A stretch of DNA of 64,000 nucleotides from Clostridium culturomicium (GTDB lineage Bacteria; Bacillota; Clostridia; Clostridiales; Clostridiaceae), in contig NZ_CCXK01000016.1 of assembly GCF_000821305.1 (NCBI RefSeq), forward strand, positions 423,033-487,032, given 5' to 3'. Numbering within the stretch: position 1 is the first letter of the stretch; the number at the start of each line of letters is the position of its first letter. Below the pieces are notes generated by a model. The model was not told the origin of the DNA. It searched no databases and saw nothing but the letters and a program-made list of their open reading frames with translations. A program made the translations under genes and the position numbers. Of the stretch, positions 26,398-34,538 are shown one piece after another.

Positions 26398-26810
26398 TAC
26401 ATATCGCATTGTTCAATAGCTATATTATAAGTTTTGCAATCCTCACATAATAAAACTGATACAATATAGCTGTTATCTATCTTTCTCTCTTTAACTAACT
26501 GAGTATAAGAAGTATTTTCAAAGTCCTTGCTTATGTTACTAATTATATACTTGCCACCTTTAGTGAAGACATAAAAGTGATACTCTAAAAATCCATAGTG
26601 CTTTTTATCCTGTGTTTTCCCTCCACCGCATTCTTCGCATTTGTCAGCAAAATACTCATAATCAAAGTCGACTTCTTCATTTGTTTCGTTTAAAAGTTCT
26701 ATAATCTCTTCTACGTCAAAGTTTTCTACGTCTTCATTATCTATATAAGTAAGATTTTCTTCTCCTAAAACAAACTCATCATCACCATGTGCAAACTTAA
26801 ATTCTAACAT
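26397..26810 (-). CDS. DUF3785-like protein with CxxC pairs
   Basis: A 137-residue acidic protein. Paired cysteines at 58/61 and 122/125, plus Cys135, suggest a bound metal, probably zinc. The pattern FDYEYFADKCEECGG, then FLEYHFYVFTKGGKYIIS and IEQCDM at the end, agrees with what I recall of the clostridial DUF3785 family. There is no signal or membrane segment, so it is cytoplasmic. ATGGAGG lies upstream of the start. It stands alone. Function unknown. Confidence 0.6.
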   Translation of the reverse strand: MLEFKFAHGDDEFVLGEENLTYIDNEDVENFDVEEIIELLNETNEEVDFDYEYFADKCEECGGGKTQDKKHYGFLEYHFYVFTKGGKYIISNISKDFENTSYTQLVKERKIDNSYIVSVLLCEDCKTYNIAIEQCDM

Positions 26811-26906
26811 AACGTACCTCCATAATATTAATTCTCTTTATGTACATTTTTTATTATTTACCAACATTATCTACATTATATATGATTTTTCAACATTTTA
26901 AAATAA

Positions 26907-26931
26907 AAAAGCACCAAATACTGGTGCTTTT
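26907..26931 (-). terminator. Terminator of the ECF/SAM-hydrolase cluster
   Basis: AAAAGCACCA/TGGTGCTTTT arms with a 5-base loop and a T run on the minus strand, just after the last gene of the cluster. Confidence 0.85.
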
Positions 26932-26935
26932 CATT

Positions 26936-27781
26936 TTATCTATTAACTTTTCTAAATTCTATTGTCCAGTTGATTCCTGTGCCAACACTGTATGCTTTAG
27001 CAAAGTTTCCTTGGTTTATAGCTAAAGCCATTCTGTATAATGAGTTAACATAGATTATTTGTTCACTTATACGAACATCTGCAAAAGATTTTCCATAGAC
27101 AACTAAGTTGTTATACACTAAACTTGGTCCGTTTTGAATTATAACTTCTACTTTTTCACCTATTTCAAATCCTGCTGCTAAGAAATCTTCTCTTGTTATA
27201 TTAGTCCATAAGCTTCCAAAACGAACGTCAAGGATATCAATGCTTCCTTTAATTCCAGTTTCAGTTCTTACAACTTCACCTAATTCAACTTCCACTATTC
27301 CCTCAACACTTAACTCTTCTCCAACTTCTTCAAAAGTTATTTGTCCTGATGCAAGCTTAGCACCAGTAAATGCGTAAACGTCTCTACCATGGAAAGTGTA
27401 AGAATGCTCTGTATTTTGACGACGGTGCTTGATTTCCTCTATTTCACGAACTGCAACTATTCCAACATACTTTTTAAGATGTGTTAAAGTTCCGTTATCT
27501 GGTGTAACAATGTAATGACCATCCTTAGTTAAAGCTACAACACTCTTTCTGCTTGAACCAACACCTGGATCTACAACAGATACGAATACTGTTCCTTTTG
27601 GCCAATACTCTACAGCCTGAAATAAACGATATGATGCTTCATCTAGCTGATATGGTGTTATGTCGTGAGTTAAATTATATAATCTTAAATCTTCACTTAC
27701 TTCATGTGCAACTCCATACATTGCTGCAACTGCTCCGTCAACTAATCCAAAATCACTTTGAAAAACTAATATTTTCTTCAT
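26936..27781 (-). CDS. SAM hydrolase (S-adenosylmethionine hydroxide adenosyltransferase, DUF62), paralogue 1
   Basis: Belongs to the DUF62/fluorinase-like family whose common members split SAM with water into adenosine and methionine. The expected Asp-Arg-His set is present: Asp in VVDPGVG, Arg in SSRKSV and His in FHGRDVY. FQSDFGLVDGAVAAMYGV at the N-terminus binds SAM. The chlorinase/fluorinase halide-loop insertion is not evident, so hydrolysis is more likely than halogenation. The start at 27781 has GGGAGG upstream; a longer frame overlaps the GNAT gene. Last gene of the transporter cluster, 2 bases after the GNAT stop. Confidence 0.85.
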   Translation of the reverse strand: MKKILVFQSDFGLVDGAVAAMYGVAHEVSEDLRLYNLTHDITPYQLDEASYRLFQAVEYWPKGTVFVSVVDPGVGSSRKSVVALTKDGHYIVTPDNGTLTHLKKYVGIVAVREIEEIKHRRQNTEHSYTFHGRDVYAFTGAKLASGQITFEEVGEELSVEGIVEVELGEVVRTETGIKGSIDILDVRFGSLWTNITREDFLAAGFEIGEKVEVIIQNGPSLVYNNLVVYGKSFADVRISEQIIYVNSLYRMALAINQGNFAKAYSVGTGINWTIEFRKVNR

Positions 27782-27783
27782 TC

Positions 27784-28581
27784 TTATTTCCTCCCTAAAA
27801 TTGCCCATTTATCAATGTTTTTAAATCCTAATTTGTAATAAATTTTTCCTGCATCAGGATTATTAAAGAATAGACATGCAGACTTTCCTCTTGAAATGAG
27901 ACTAGAAGCCAAAGCCCCAACCATCTTGCTGCCTAATCCATTGTTTCTATATTCAGGTAAAGTGAAAATCCCGCCAATCATACCTGCAACACTTGTTTCT
28001 GCTGTAGTATTACCGTGGCTTATTATTTTCCCATTTTCCTTCATAAACATATGAATACCCTCTTTTGTCTTAATTCGGGTACTTATTTGCTTATACCTTT
28101 CTTGTACATCCTCTGAATACATACCTTTAAACTCTTCAATAAGGCCATAAGTCTCTGCTATTTCCATAGCATCTTCATATTCAGCAACAACAATATCGGT
28201 CTCTTCTTTTCTTAAAGAGCTTCCATCTTTAAGTTCACAGAAAAACATTTCTTTTTTATTGTAATTCTCTGCAACTAAGGGATAAAGAAGATTTATTACA
28301 GAAAGCTTTCCACTGATAACCTTACTATCCATTTTGGATAAAAGGCAATTTACTTCCTCTATGTCCATATCCAAGTCCTTACTGTAGACAATGAAGTTGT
28401 CGTGGTACCTTAGTACCACTCCAACTAATTTATCATTCAGCTCTTGCATCCAGACATCTTGGAATTCACTATCAAAACCAAAGTTCTCTATATCACCCAT
28501 AATAAACAGGTTGATAGATGGCTCTGATTTACAATAGTCCATAATTATGAATCTATGTTCCTCATTTGCCTTGATAAGCAT
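27784..28581 (-). CDS. GNAT family N-acetyltransferase
   Basis: About 265 residues. The C-terminal half is a GNAT fold with GMIGGIFTLPEYRNNGLGSKMV, holding the acetyl-CoA pyrophosphate loop, and a C-terminal NPDAGKIYYKLGFK. The N-terminal 130 residues form a second, divergent domain beginning MLIKANEEHRFIIMDYCKSEPS, as in two-domain GNATs. The start at 28581 has TAGGAG upstream; a longer frame runs into the previous gene. It lies between two SAM-hydrolase paralogues in one operon. The acceptor is unknown, but context suggests a nucleoside- or amine-related substrate. Confidence 0.8.
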   Translation of the reverse strand: MLIKANEEHRFIIMDYCKSEPSINLFIMGDIENFGFDSEFQDVWMQELNDKLVGVVLRYHDNFIVYSKDLDMDIEEVNCLLSKMDSKVISGKLSVINLLYPLVAENYNKKEMFFCELKDGSSLRKEETDIVVAEYEDAMEIAETYGLIEEFKGMYSEDVQERYKQISTRIKTKEGIHMFMKENGKIISHGNTTAETSVAGMIGGIFTLPEYRNNGLGSKMVGALASSLISRGKSACLFFNNPDAGKIYYKLGFKNIDKWAILGRK

Positions 28582-28591
28582 ACTATATCTC

Positions 28592-29434
28592 CTATTTTTC
28601 GAATTCAACTACCCAATCAGATCCAAAGCTTAAGTTATGCTTCTTGCATAAGCTTCCTTGACTTACAGCCATAGAAACCTTCATAAGCTCATTATTGTAT
28701 ATCATTACGTCACCTTTTTTAGCATATCCAAATGACTGATGGAATAATACTTTATCACTGTAAACTACTTCTCCTTCATGTTTAACAGTTACATTTAAGT
28801 AATCACCGTACTCAAATCCAGCTTCTTTAAACATTGATAGAGGAATATTAGTCCATAGGTTTCCAAAGTTAGGGTCATTAACTTCGAATATACCGCAAAC
28901 CTTATTACCTTCTACTGATGGCTCTAATATTTCATGGCATACTATTTCATCAACACTATACTTAGGACCTACACCTTCGAAATCTATTATTCCGCTAGCA
29001 AGTCTTGCTGCACAGTATCCAAATAAGTCACGTCCGTGGAATATAGCAACTCCTTCAGTTCCTTTTCCTTTTAAACGGTTTACTGTTTCATCAATTTCTC
29101 TTACTTCTTCAATTCCAACCCATGCTTTTAAGTGAGTTAAAGCACCGTTATCTGGAGTTACAACATAATATCCATCTGTAGTTCTAGCTACACATGCCTT
29201 ACGTGGTGTACCAACACCTGGGTCAACAACTGATACAAATATTGTTCCTTTTGGCCAGAACTTCATAGATTGATATAATCTGTATGAAGCACTCCATGTA
29301 TCGTATTGAGCTATCTCGTGAGTACCATCGATAATCTCTAGTTCTCTGTCAACGCTTTTTACAACGCCATACATTGCACATACTGCCCCTTCTTTATAAG
29401 TAAAGTCCGTTTGAAATACTAACATTGGTTTCAT
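28592..29434 (-). CDS. SAM hydrolase (S-adenosylmethionine hydroxide adenosyltransferase, DUF62), paralogue 2
   Basis: Second DUF62 protein, 280 residues, clearly paralogous to the one at 26936-27781: FQTDFTYKEGAVCAMYGVV at the start, VVDPGVGTPRKA in the middle and FHGRDLFGYCAARLASG after it. The Asp-Arg-His set is again intact. The two differ along their length, so this is an old duplication rather than a recent one. AGGGGAGG precedes the ATG. It follows ecfT by 20 bases and precedes the GNAT gene by 10, in one operon. Expected products are adenosine and methionine. Confidence 0.85.
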   Translation of the reverse strand: MKPMLVFQTDFTYKEGAVCAMYGVVKSVDRELEIIDGTHEIAQYDTWSASYRLYQSMKFWPKGTIFVSVVDPGVGTPRKACVARTTDGYYVVTPDNGALTHLKAWVGIEEVREIDETVNRLKGKGTEGVAIFHGRDLFGYCAARLASGIIDFEGVGPKYSVDEIVCHEILEPSVEGNKVCGIFEVNDPNFGNLWTNIPLSMFKEAGFEYGDYLNVTVKHEGEVVYSDKVLFHQSFGYAKKGDVMIYNNELMKVSMAVSQGSLCKKHNLSFGSDWVVEFEK

Positions 29435-29454
29435 ATTAATTTCCTCCCCTAAGT

Positions 29455-30288
29455 CTATATAAATGGATTATAGAATCTACTCTTGTTAACAAATACTGTT
29501 ATGCATATAGTTGCAATAAATATTCCTGCAGAAACAGCAATAGCAGTATAGTCTTCTTTGGTTAATTTTTTTCTGTTGTACCATGTACGTTTCTTCTCTT
29601 TACCAAATCCACGTAAATCCATAGCATTACTTATATTCTCGACTCTGTCTAAAGTTGAAAATATAAGAGGTATTACTATTAGTACTGAATTTTTAAATCT
29701 ATCCCAAAGCTTAGCCTTAGAAGACATTTCAAGCCCTCTAGCCTGCTGCGAAAGACTTATATCATGATATTCTCTTTGAACATCCGGAAAATATCTTAGT
29801 GTTAAAGCTACTGCATAAGATGCCTTGTAACTTACACCTATTCCACTTAAAGCAGCTGCAAACTCACTAGGATTAGTAGTTAATAAAAAGATAATTCCCA
29901 GTGGAACAACCGATGCATATTTAAAGAACTTTGTTATTAAGTAAAATAACTGTTCAATTGTAATGGTATAATGTCCAAATAAACGCACAAGTTCATGCCT
30001 TGTTCCATAAATTCTTACGCCCTCTTCTGGAGCAAAGAAATAGGTTAAAATTACGTTGGTAGCCAAAAACACCAAAACATAAATCATCATTACTTTAATT
30101 TGAGTAAACTTTATCTTAGATATTTTAAGTAATATAAATGAAAATACTAAAATACCTAAATTTATTCTTATGTCATAAGAAAACATTACTGAAAATGTTA
30201 AACATAAAAAGCATATTAATTTTGTTAAACCTGATAATCTGTGAATATATGTGTCTACAAGGTTATAGGAAAATAACTTTGCCTTCAT
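29455..30288 (-). CDS. ecfT: Energy-coupling factor transporter transmembrane protein EcfT
   Basis: Transmembrane T component that couples the ATPases to a vitamin/nucleoside-type S component. About five helices, with the coupling motif region SQQARGLEMSS...LIVIPLIFSTLDRVENISNAMDLRGFG near residues 180-225, holding the two Ala-Arg-Gly and Leu-Arg-Gly boxes that contact the ATPases. The start overlaps the ecfA stop by 4 bases (ATGA), so it is translationally coupled. 277 residues, normal. Its immediate neighbours indicate a dedicated, group I-type ECF transporter. Confidence 0.92.
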   Translation of the reverse strand: MKAKLFSYNLVDTYIHRLSGLTKLICFLCLTFSVMFSYDIRINLGILVFSFILLKISKIKFTQIKVMMIYVLVFLATNVILTYFFAPEEGVRIYGTRHELVRLFGHYTITIEQLFYLITKFFKYASVVPLGIIFLLTTNPSEFAAALSGIGVSYKASYAVALTLRYFPDVQREYHDISLSQQARGLEMSSKAKLWDRFKNSVLIVIPLIFSTLDRVENISNAMDLRGFGKEKKRTWYNRKKLTKEDYTAIAVSAGIFIATICITVFVNKSRFYNPFI

Positions 30289-31997
30289 CTATTTTCCACC
30301 AACCTTTCATAATCAATAAATCCTTGAACAAACGCTGTTCCATCTTCGATTCCCGCAAGAGTTGCTAAATTATAAAGAGATGTTTCCTTTAAATTAGCTT
30401 CATTAATTACATCATCATTAGTTAAAATAACAGATGATGGTGCATCTTCAATTTTTCTTCCGCCAGCAATAGCAATAGCTCTTGGTGTATACTCAAGCAT
30501 TAAATGCATGTCATGGGTAATCATGATGATTGTAACACCCTCAGCATTTAACTCTTTTAAAAACTCCATAATTTCACTATAATGACGATAATCTTGGCCT
30601 GCAGTTGGCTCATCAAGAATGATGACCTTCGGATCAAGTACTAAAATAGATGCAATTGTAACTCTTTTCTTTTGTCCATAGCTTAATGCAGATATAGGCC
30701 AAGATTTAAATGGAGCTAATCCACATATCTTAAGAACCTTTTCCACTCTTTCAGTTATTTCTTCTTCACTTACACCTCTTAAACGCAGCCCTAATGCAAC
30801 CTCATCAAATATCATTGCCTTGGAAATCATCTGATTTGGATTCTGCATTACTATACCGATATTTTCAGCACGTTCTTTTATACTTTTGCTGCTGATATCT
30901 TTTCCATCATAAAAAATTTTACCGCAATCTTCCTTAATAAAGCCACATATTACCTTTGATAAAGTGGATTTTCCAGCTCCATTTTTTCCAACGATAGATA
31001 CCATTTCGCCTTTTTTAACATCTAAAGTTACATCATTTAATATATTTCTAACGCCATCATAAGAGAAAGATATATTTTCTAACCTTAAAATTGATGGTCT
31101 ATCATCTTCACTTGTATTCTTTACAATAGATTTATGCCATGCAGACACCTTACTTTTTTCTTCTTCATTAAGCGTTAAAGTATCAATATGCCCTGGTCTC
31201 ATTTCCTCGGTAATGTTAACTCCCGCATATTTTAAAGCAGTTACGTATAAAGGCTCTCTGATACCATTGTCCGTTAAAATCGATGTTGATAACAATTCAT
31301 CAGGACGCATGTCAGCAAGGATTCCTCCATCATGAACCAGTATAATTCTATCTACATCACGATGTAATACATCCTCTAATCTATGTTCAATTATTACTAT
31401 TGTCTTATTTGACTGCTTATGAATGTCATCTATTATCTCTATGGCACTTTTTCCTGTTGCTGGATCTAAGTTTGCTAAAGGCTCATCAAAAAGTAATATA
31501 TCAACATCATCTATCATTACTCCACCTAAAGCAGTTCTTTGCTTTTGTCCGCCTGAAAGCTCATATGGTGAAGATGCTAACCAGTTTTCCATATCAACTA
31601 GCTTTGCTACTTTTTTTACTCTTTCCTTCATTTCTTCTGTTGGAATACAATCATTTTCTAATGCGAAAGCGATATCTTCTCCAACTGTTATTCCTACGAA
31701 CTGACCATCAGAATCTTGAAGCACAGTTCCTACCATTTTAGATAATTTAAAAATATTTTGTTCTTTACTTTCTAAATCATTGATTTTTAAGCTTCCACCA
31801 ATCTCACCCTTATAAGAAAAAGGTATCAGTCCATTTAAGCAATGTCCTAGAGTACTTTTACCACTACCACTAGGTCCTACTATTAATACTTTTTCTCCTG
31901 GATATATCTTTAAATTTATATTTTTTAAAGTTGGGTGGGCTTGACTAAAATATTGAAATGTAAAGTCATTAAATTCAATAATTGGTTTCTTATTCAT
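30285..31997 (-). CDS. Fused double ATPase of an ECF transporter (EcfA-EcfA')
   Basis: Two ABC ATPase domains in one 570-residue chain. First half: Walker A GPSGSGKST near residue 40, signature LSGGQKQR near 147, Walker B ILLFDEPLA. Second half: Walker A GKNGAGKST near residue 336, signature LSYGQKKR near 446, Walker B VIILDEPTAG. It powers uptake with EcfT and the S component encoded next to it. AAGGGAG lies upstream. A dispersed repeat separates it from the S-component gene by 150 bases, an unusual gap inside a transporter operon. Transported substrate unknown. Confidence 0.92.
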   Translation of the reverse strand: MNKKPIIEFNDFTFQYFSQAHPTLKNINLKIYPGEKVLIVGPSGSGKSTLGHCLNGLIPFSYKGEIGGSLKINDLESKEQNIFKLSKMVGTVLQDSDGQFVGITVGEDIAFALENDCIPTEEMKERVKKVAKLVDMENWLASSPYELSGGQKQRTALGGVMIDDVDILLFDEPLANLDPATGKSAIEIIDDIHKQSNKTIVIIEHRLEDVLHRDVDRIILVHDGGILADMRPDELLSTSILTDNGIREPLYVTALKYAGVNITEEMRPGHIDTLTLNEEEKSKVSAWHKSIVKNTSEDDRPSILRLENISFSYDGVRNILNDVTLDVKKGEMVSIVGKNGAGKSTLSKVICGFIKEDCGKIFYDGKDISSKSIKERAENIGIVMQNPNQMISKAMIFDEVALGLRLRGVSEEEITERVEKVLKICGLAPFKSWPISALSYGQKKRVTIASILVLDPKVIILDEPTAGQDYRHYSEIMEFLKELNAEGVTIIMITHDMHLMLEYTPRAIAIAGGRKIEDAPSSVILTNDDVINEANLKETSLYNLATLAGIEDGTAFVQGFIDYERLVENR

Positions 31998-32019
31998 TAT
32001 TGCAGTCTCCCTTTATCCA

Positions 32020-32143
32020 TAAGTAAACATCCAAACCTTTAATTTGGTAATATGAGGTTAAGTGAGAAACTAAATTCATAATTTAGTTTCTCAAACTCAC
32101 TATTCAAGTATTCCTTCAAATAAACCTTAGAAGGAATACTTTA
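32020..32143 (+). repeat. Dispersed intergenic repeat A, copy 2, inside the ECF operon
   Basis: Begins AAGTAAACATCCAAACC and ends CTTAGAAGGAATACTTTA. The middle carries a 12-bp stem GAGAAACTAAAT/ATTTAGTTTCTC (32064-32092). It is more diverged than other copies. It sits between the S-component and ATPase genes. Confidence 0.55.
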
Positions 32144-32146
32144 TAA

Positions 32147-32710
32147 TTAATCTCTGCTTAAGCTTCCTTTTTTAGTTCTTGTTTTAGCATAAGCAATTAA
32201 AAGTAATGTTCCCATAACTCCTGTAGCTATAGAGTTTAATATAGCAGCAATTGCTCCTTGTGTAAATACAAGGTTTACTGGCTCACTATAAACAACGATA
32301 TCCAATACTGGCGCTAATAAAAGCCAAGCAAATACATTTCCGATAATTTGAATAACATTAAATGTTATAATATCTTTTTTACCGAAATCGCCCTCTTCTA
32401 CCCCTGTTCTCTTGTAAGCAAAACCAAATATGAAACTTGCAACTCCACTTGCTATAACCCAGCTCCACCATGGTGATCCATACTGAACAGCATCACTTAA
32501 AGCATGACCTATGAATGCAATTAATCCACTAGCAATTGGTCCAAATAAAGTACCAAAGAATGCACTTAAACCATATGCAGTTTGAAAGCTTGTTTCTGGC
32601 ACTGGTGATGGCACCTTAACATACATAAATAGAAGCATGAATATAGCTGCTCCGAGTCCAGTAGCAACAATAGTTTTCGTGTTAACCTTGAAGTAATCCT
32701 TGAATTTCAT
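32147..32710 (-). CDS. ECF transporter S component, UPF0397 type
   Basis: Membrane substrate-binding subunit of 187 residues with about five to six helices. The pattern FQTAYGLSAFFGTLFGPIASGLIAFIGHALSDAVQYGSPWWSWVIASG matches UPF0397 proteins, often annotated as riboflavin-transporter-like S components. It is the first gene of the transporter operon, before the fused ATPase and EcfT. No riboswitch is seen in its 88-base leader, only a promoter and palindrome. The presence of two SAM hydrolases downstream hints that the ligand may be a purine nucleoside or SAM-related compound rather than a vitamin; that is inference. Confidence 0.85.
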   Translation of the reverse strand: MKFKDYFKVNTKTIVATGLGAAIFMLLFMYVKVPSPVPETSFQTAYGLSAFFGTLFGPIASGLIAFIGHALSDAVQYGSPWWSWVIASGVASFIFGFAYKRTGVEEGDFGKKDIITFNVIQIIGNVFAWLLLAPVLDIVVYSEPVNLVFTQGAIAAILNSIATGVMGTLLLIAYAKTRTKKGSLSRD

Positions 32711-32758
32711 TTTAAGTTCCCCCTTAGATTAAATTTTTATAATTACATATAGACATCT

Positions 32759-32787
32759 ATTATACACTATTAATGTGCATTTTAGAT
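32759..32787 (-). promoter_or_regulatory. Likely promoter of the ECF transporter operon
   Basis: A perfect TATAAT with a preceding TG-like context lies on the minus strand about 50 bases before the S-component start. The -35 word is weak (ATCTAA) and is covered by a palindrome, fitting a regulated promoter. Confidence 0.5.
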
Positions 32788-32795
32788 ACTAAAAT
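32779..32795. promoter_or_regulatory. Palindrome over the -35 of the ECF operon, candidate operator
   Basis: ATTTTAG-ATA-CTAAAAT, a 7-3-7 inverted repeat directly at the -35 region and next to the stop codon of the GntR gene. A plausible operator for that regulator, unproven. Confidence 0.35.
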
Positions 32796-32798
32796 ATA

Positions 32799-33536
32799 CT
32801 AGATTTTTATGGTGACTTCATACCTTTCTGGTCTGAAATAAAATTTACATCTACATATCGGAACCTCTTCCCTGTTATGTAAAACTTCTTCAATATAAAT
32901 AATCTGATGATTCTTTCCAACCTTCAAAAATTCTGTTATATTCTCTTCTGCATTTACTATTCTAATATTAATAACGGAAGAATCAGCAATTTCAAATATT
33001 GTCTTATTAATCAGTTTTGAAACATCTTTCTCTGAGTTCAAATCCACATTAAGTTGTTCAATATGTTTAACTGGAATTTGAAGAAATGCATGTCCAACTG
33101 GAACTTCATCAACATAGTACACCACATTACTTGCTAGTATAACCTCACTAGCCTTAATCTTAAGCTTCTTCTGTGCAACATCCGTCGGTGGTCCAAAGTT
33201 ATAATCTATGTCTATCGCATCTATTTCATCTTTGGAACAGCTAATCATCATATTGTTTATTCTTTTCTCTACAGTATTATTTTTCTCTTCTTTATAAGTA
33301 ATAATTGAACTTTTCCCTTGCTGTTTTTCAATCAGCCCATCTTCTCTTAATATTGTTAAAGCTTGTCTTAATGTATTCCTGCTAACACCATATTTTTCTG
33401 TAAGCTCAACTTCACTTGGAAGTTGACTGCCATATTTATAAAATCCATTTATTATATCAGAATATATCATATTATAAATCGGCACATAGCTAGGAATTTT
33501 TTTATTCGACTTACTTACTACTTTTCTTTCACCCAT
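32799..33536 (-). CDS. GntR/HutC family regulator with UTRA domain
   Basis: N-terminal winged helix typical of GntR proteins (YGSQLPSEVELTEKYGVSRNTLRQALTILREDGLIEKQQGKSS, about residues 38-80), followed by a UTRA-type ligand domain as in the HutC subfamily (GHAFLQIPVKHIEQL, then FYFRPERYEVTIKI at the end). The start at 33536 follows a G-rich site; a longer frame exists but is not family-like. It lies directly upstream of, and in line with, the ECF/SAM-hydrolase operon and probably controls it in response to a small metabolite. Confidence 0.85.
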   Translation of the reverse strand: MGERKVVSKSNKKIPSYVPIYNMIYSDIINGFYKYGSQLPSEVELTEKYGVSRNTLRQALTILREDGLIEKQQGKSSIITYKEEKNNTVEKRINNMMISCSKDEIDAIDIDYNFGPPTDVAQKKLKIKASEVILASNVVYYVDEVPVGHAFLQIPVKHIEQLNVDLNSEKDVSKLINKTIFEIADSSVINIRIVNAEENITEFLKVGKNHQIIYIEEVLHNREEVPICRCKFYFRPERYEVTIKI

Positions 33537-33600
33537 AATTTCAACCCCACAAGTCCGCAAAAATAAATTCCGTTTACCCCATTGAACTTCCCTGCAATAA

Positions 33601-33615
33601 ACTTGTTGAACAAGT
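33601..33615. promoter_or_regulatory. Palindrome upstream of the GntR gene
   Basis: ACTTGTT-G-AACAAGT, a perfect 7-1-7 inverted repeat 65 bases before the GntR start. It could be an autoregulatory site, but its sequence differs from the palindrome at 32779, so one protein may not bind both. The rest of the 33627-33889 stretch is AT-rich; a TATAAT-like word near 33700 on the minus strand may be the gntR promoter. Nothing else was seen. Confidence 0.3.
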
Positions 33616-33889
33616 CCAACCTGCAATTTTTCAATTCTAAAACAATATTACAAACCTAGAAATAAGTTTTTCGAACTATTTTTATCTTATATCCTTATTA
33701 TACACGATGATGCACAAATTTTCTACGTTTTTTTCGATTTATTATTCGTATTTTATCAAAAATATTTATTTTTTTTAGTTTTTCACCTTTATTTCACTTG
33801 TTTAATGCTTATTATTCGAACTTTAGATGTAGAACAAGTTTATTTTATTTTCAATTAATTAACTTACTGATAAATGTGCTATACAATTT

Positions 33890-33922
33890 AAAGGGTCATC
33901 TAAACTTTCTAGATGACCCTTT
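33890..33922 (-). terminator. Terminator after a small basic protein gene
   Basis: AAAGGGTCATCT/AGATGACCCTTT arms with a 9-base loop, 24 bases after the stop of the 37-codon gene on the minus strand. Confidence 0.75.
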
Positions 33923-33945
33923 AAATTTGCTCCTCTTGTAATTTT

Positions 33946-34059
33946 CTATTCCTTTTCCTTAGGAGCTTTAATTCCAGCTTTTGAAGATATGTGTTCCTTA
34001 ACATTTCCAGTTTTAGGGTTGCTAGGAGTATGCTCATGATTCTTTGATAACTTAGACAT
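33946..34059 (-). CDS. Small lysine-rich protein, 37 residues, unrecognised
   Basis: A 37-codon frame starting MSKLSKNHEHTPSNPKTGN and ending in KAPKEKE, with a strong TTAGGAGG site 10 bases upstream and its own terminator. It is rich in Lys, His, Pro and Ser and has no hydrophobic segment. Composition resembles small acid-soluble or small basic spore-associated proteins, but no family is recognised. The strong site and terminator argue for a real gene. Confidence 0.6.
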   Translation of the reverse strand: MSKLSKNHEHTPSNPKTGNVKEHISSKAGIKAPKEKE

Positions 34060-34290
34060 AGATTTAAAACCTCCTAATGATTTTTTCTACATTTATAGTA
34101 TGTGTCCAAACTTACCTTTAATACATTTAAATAAATCCAAATCTGTTTTATTCCCCTTCTTTTCCTTCAATCCCCACCATAATTTATTTACCTTAGGACA
34201 AACTACTTAATGATATCTATTTAATCTTTTCAACTCATAGCTCTGCTAAATTATTTAAACTAATAATCTAAATATTACCTTAGATTATTC

Positions 34291-34326
34291 CAACTCACTC
34301 CTAAAATTATATAGGAGTATGAGTTG
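34291..34326 (+). other. Leader hairpin before a small protein gene
   Basis: CAACTCA/TGAGTTG arms with further CCTA/TAGG pairing inside, about 27 bases before the start at 34353. It could be a 5'-leader structure or the terminator of a lost gene. The 34080-34290 stretch holds nothing else recognisable. Confidence 0.4.
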
Positions 34327-34352
34327 TCATTATTTTAAAGGAGGTATCTCTT

Positions 34353-34520
34353 ATGACTGATAACAATAAAAGCCGCTTAAAGGATCATAAGTATAGTCAA
34401 TCTAAACTTAGAAAAATGTATCCTAAAGATGGCGCAGATGTTGGAATTGTTAACGGAGTCAAAATAGGCTCCTACGCAAATAGCAAGGATCACTCTCATA
34501 AAAACGAAGTTACTTACTAA
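34353..34520 (+). CDS. Small basic protein, 55 residues, unrecognised
   Basis: A 55-codon frame starting MTDNNKSRLKDHKYSQ with AAAGGAGG 9 bases upstream. It is rich in Lys, Ser, His and Tyr with no hydrophobic helix; the middle reads KMYPKDGADVGIVNGVKIGSYANS. It ends at a strong bidirectional terminator. No family recognised. A divergent neighbour of similar size and basic composition lies at 33946-34059; the two may belong to the same functional class, possibly spore or stress related, which is inference only. Confidence 0.65.
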   Translation: MTDNNKSRLKDHKYSQSKLRKMYPKDGADVGIVNGVKIGSYANSKDHSHKNEVTY

Positions 34521-34538
34521 CCAAAATACGCTCTAAAA

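Noticed and set aside
26936..29434. Calling the DUF62 genes fluorinases or chlorinases
   Set aside because: The family's halogenases carry an extra loop that is not evident here, and the intact Asp-Arg-His set fits the common SAM hydrolases.
32711..32798. A riboswitch (FMN, SAM or purine) before the ECF S component
   Set aside because: The 88-base leader is AT-rich with only a promoter and a palindrome; no conserved aptamer words are visible.
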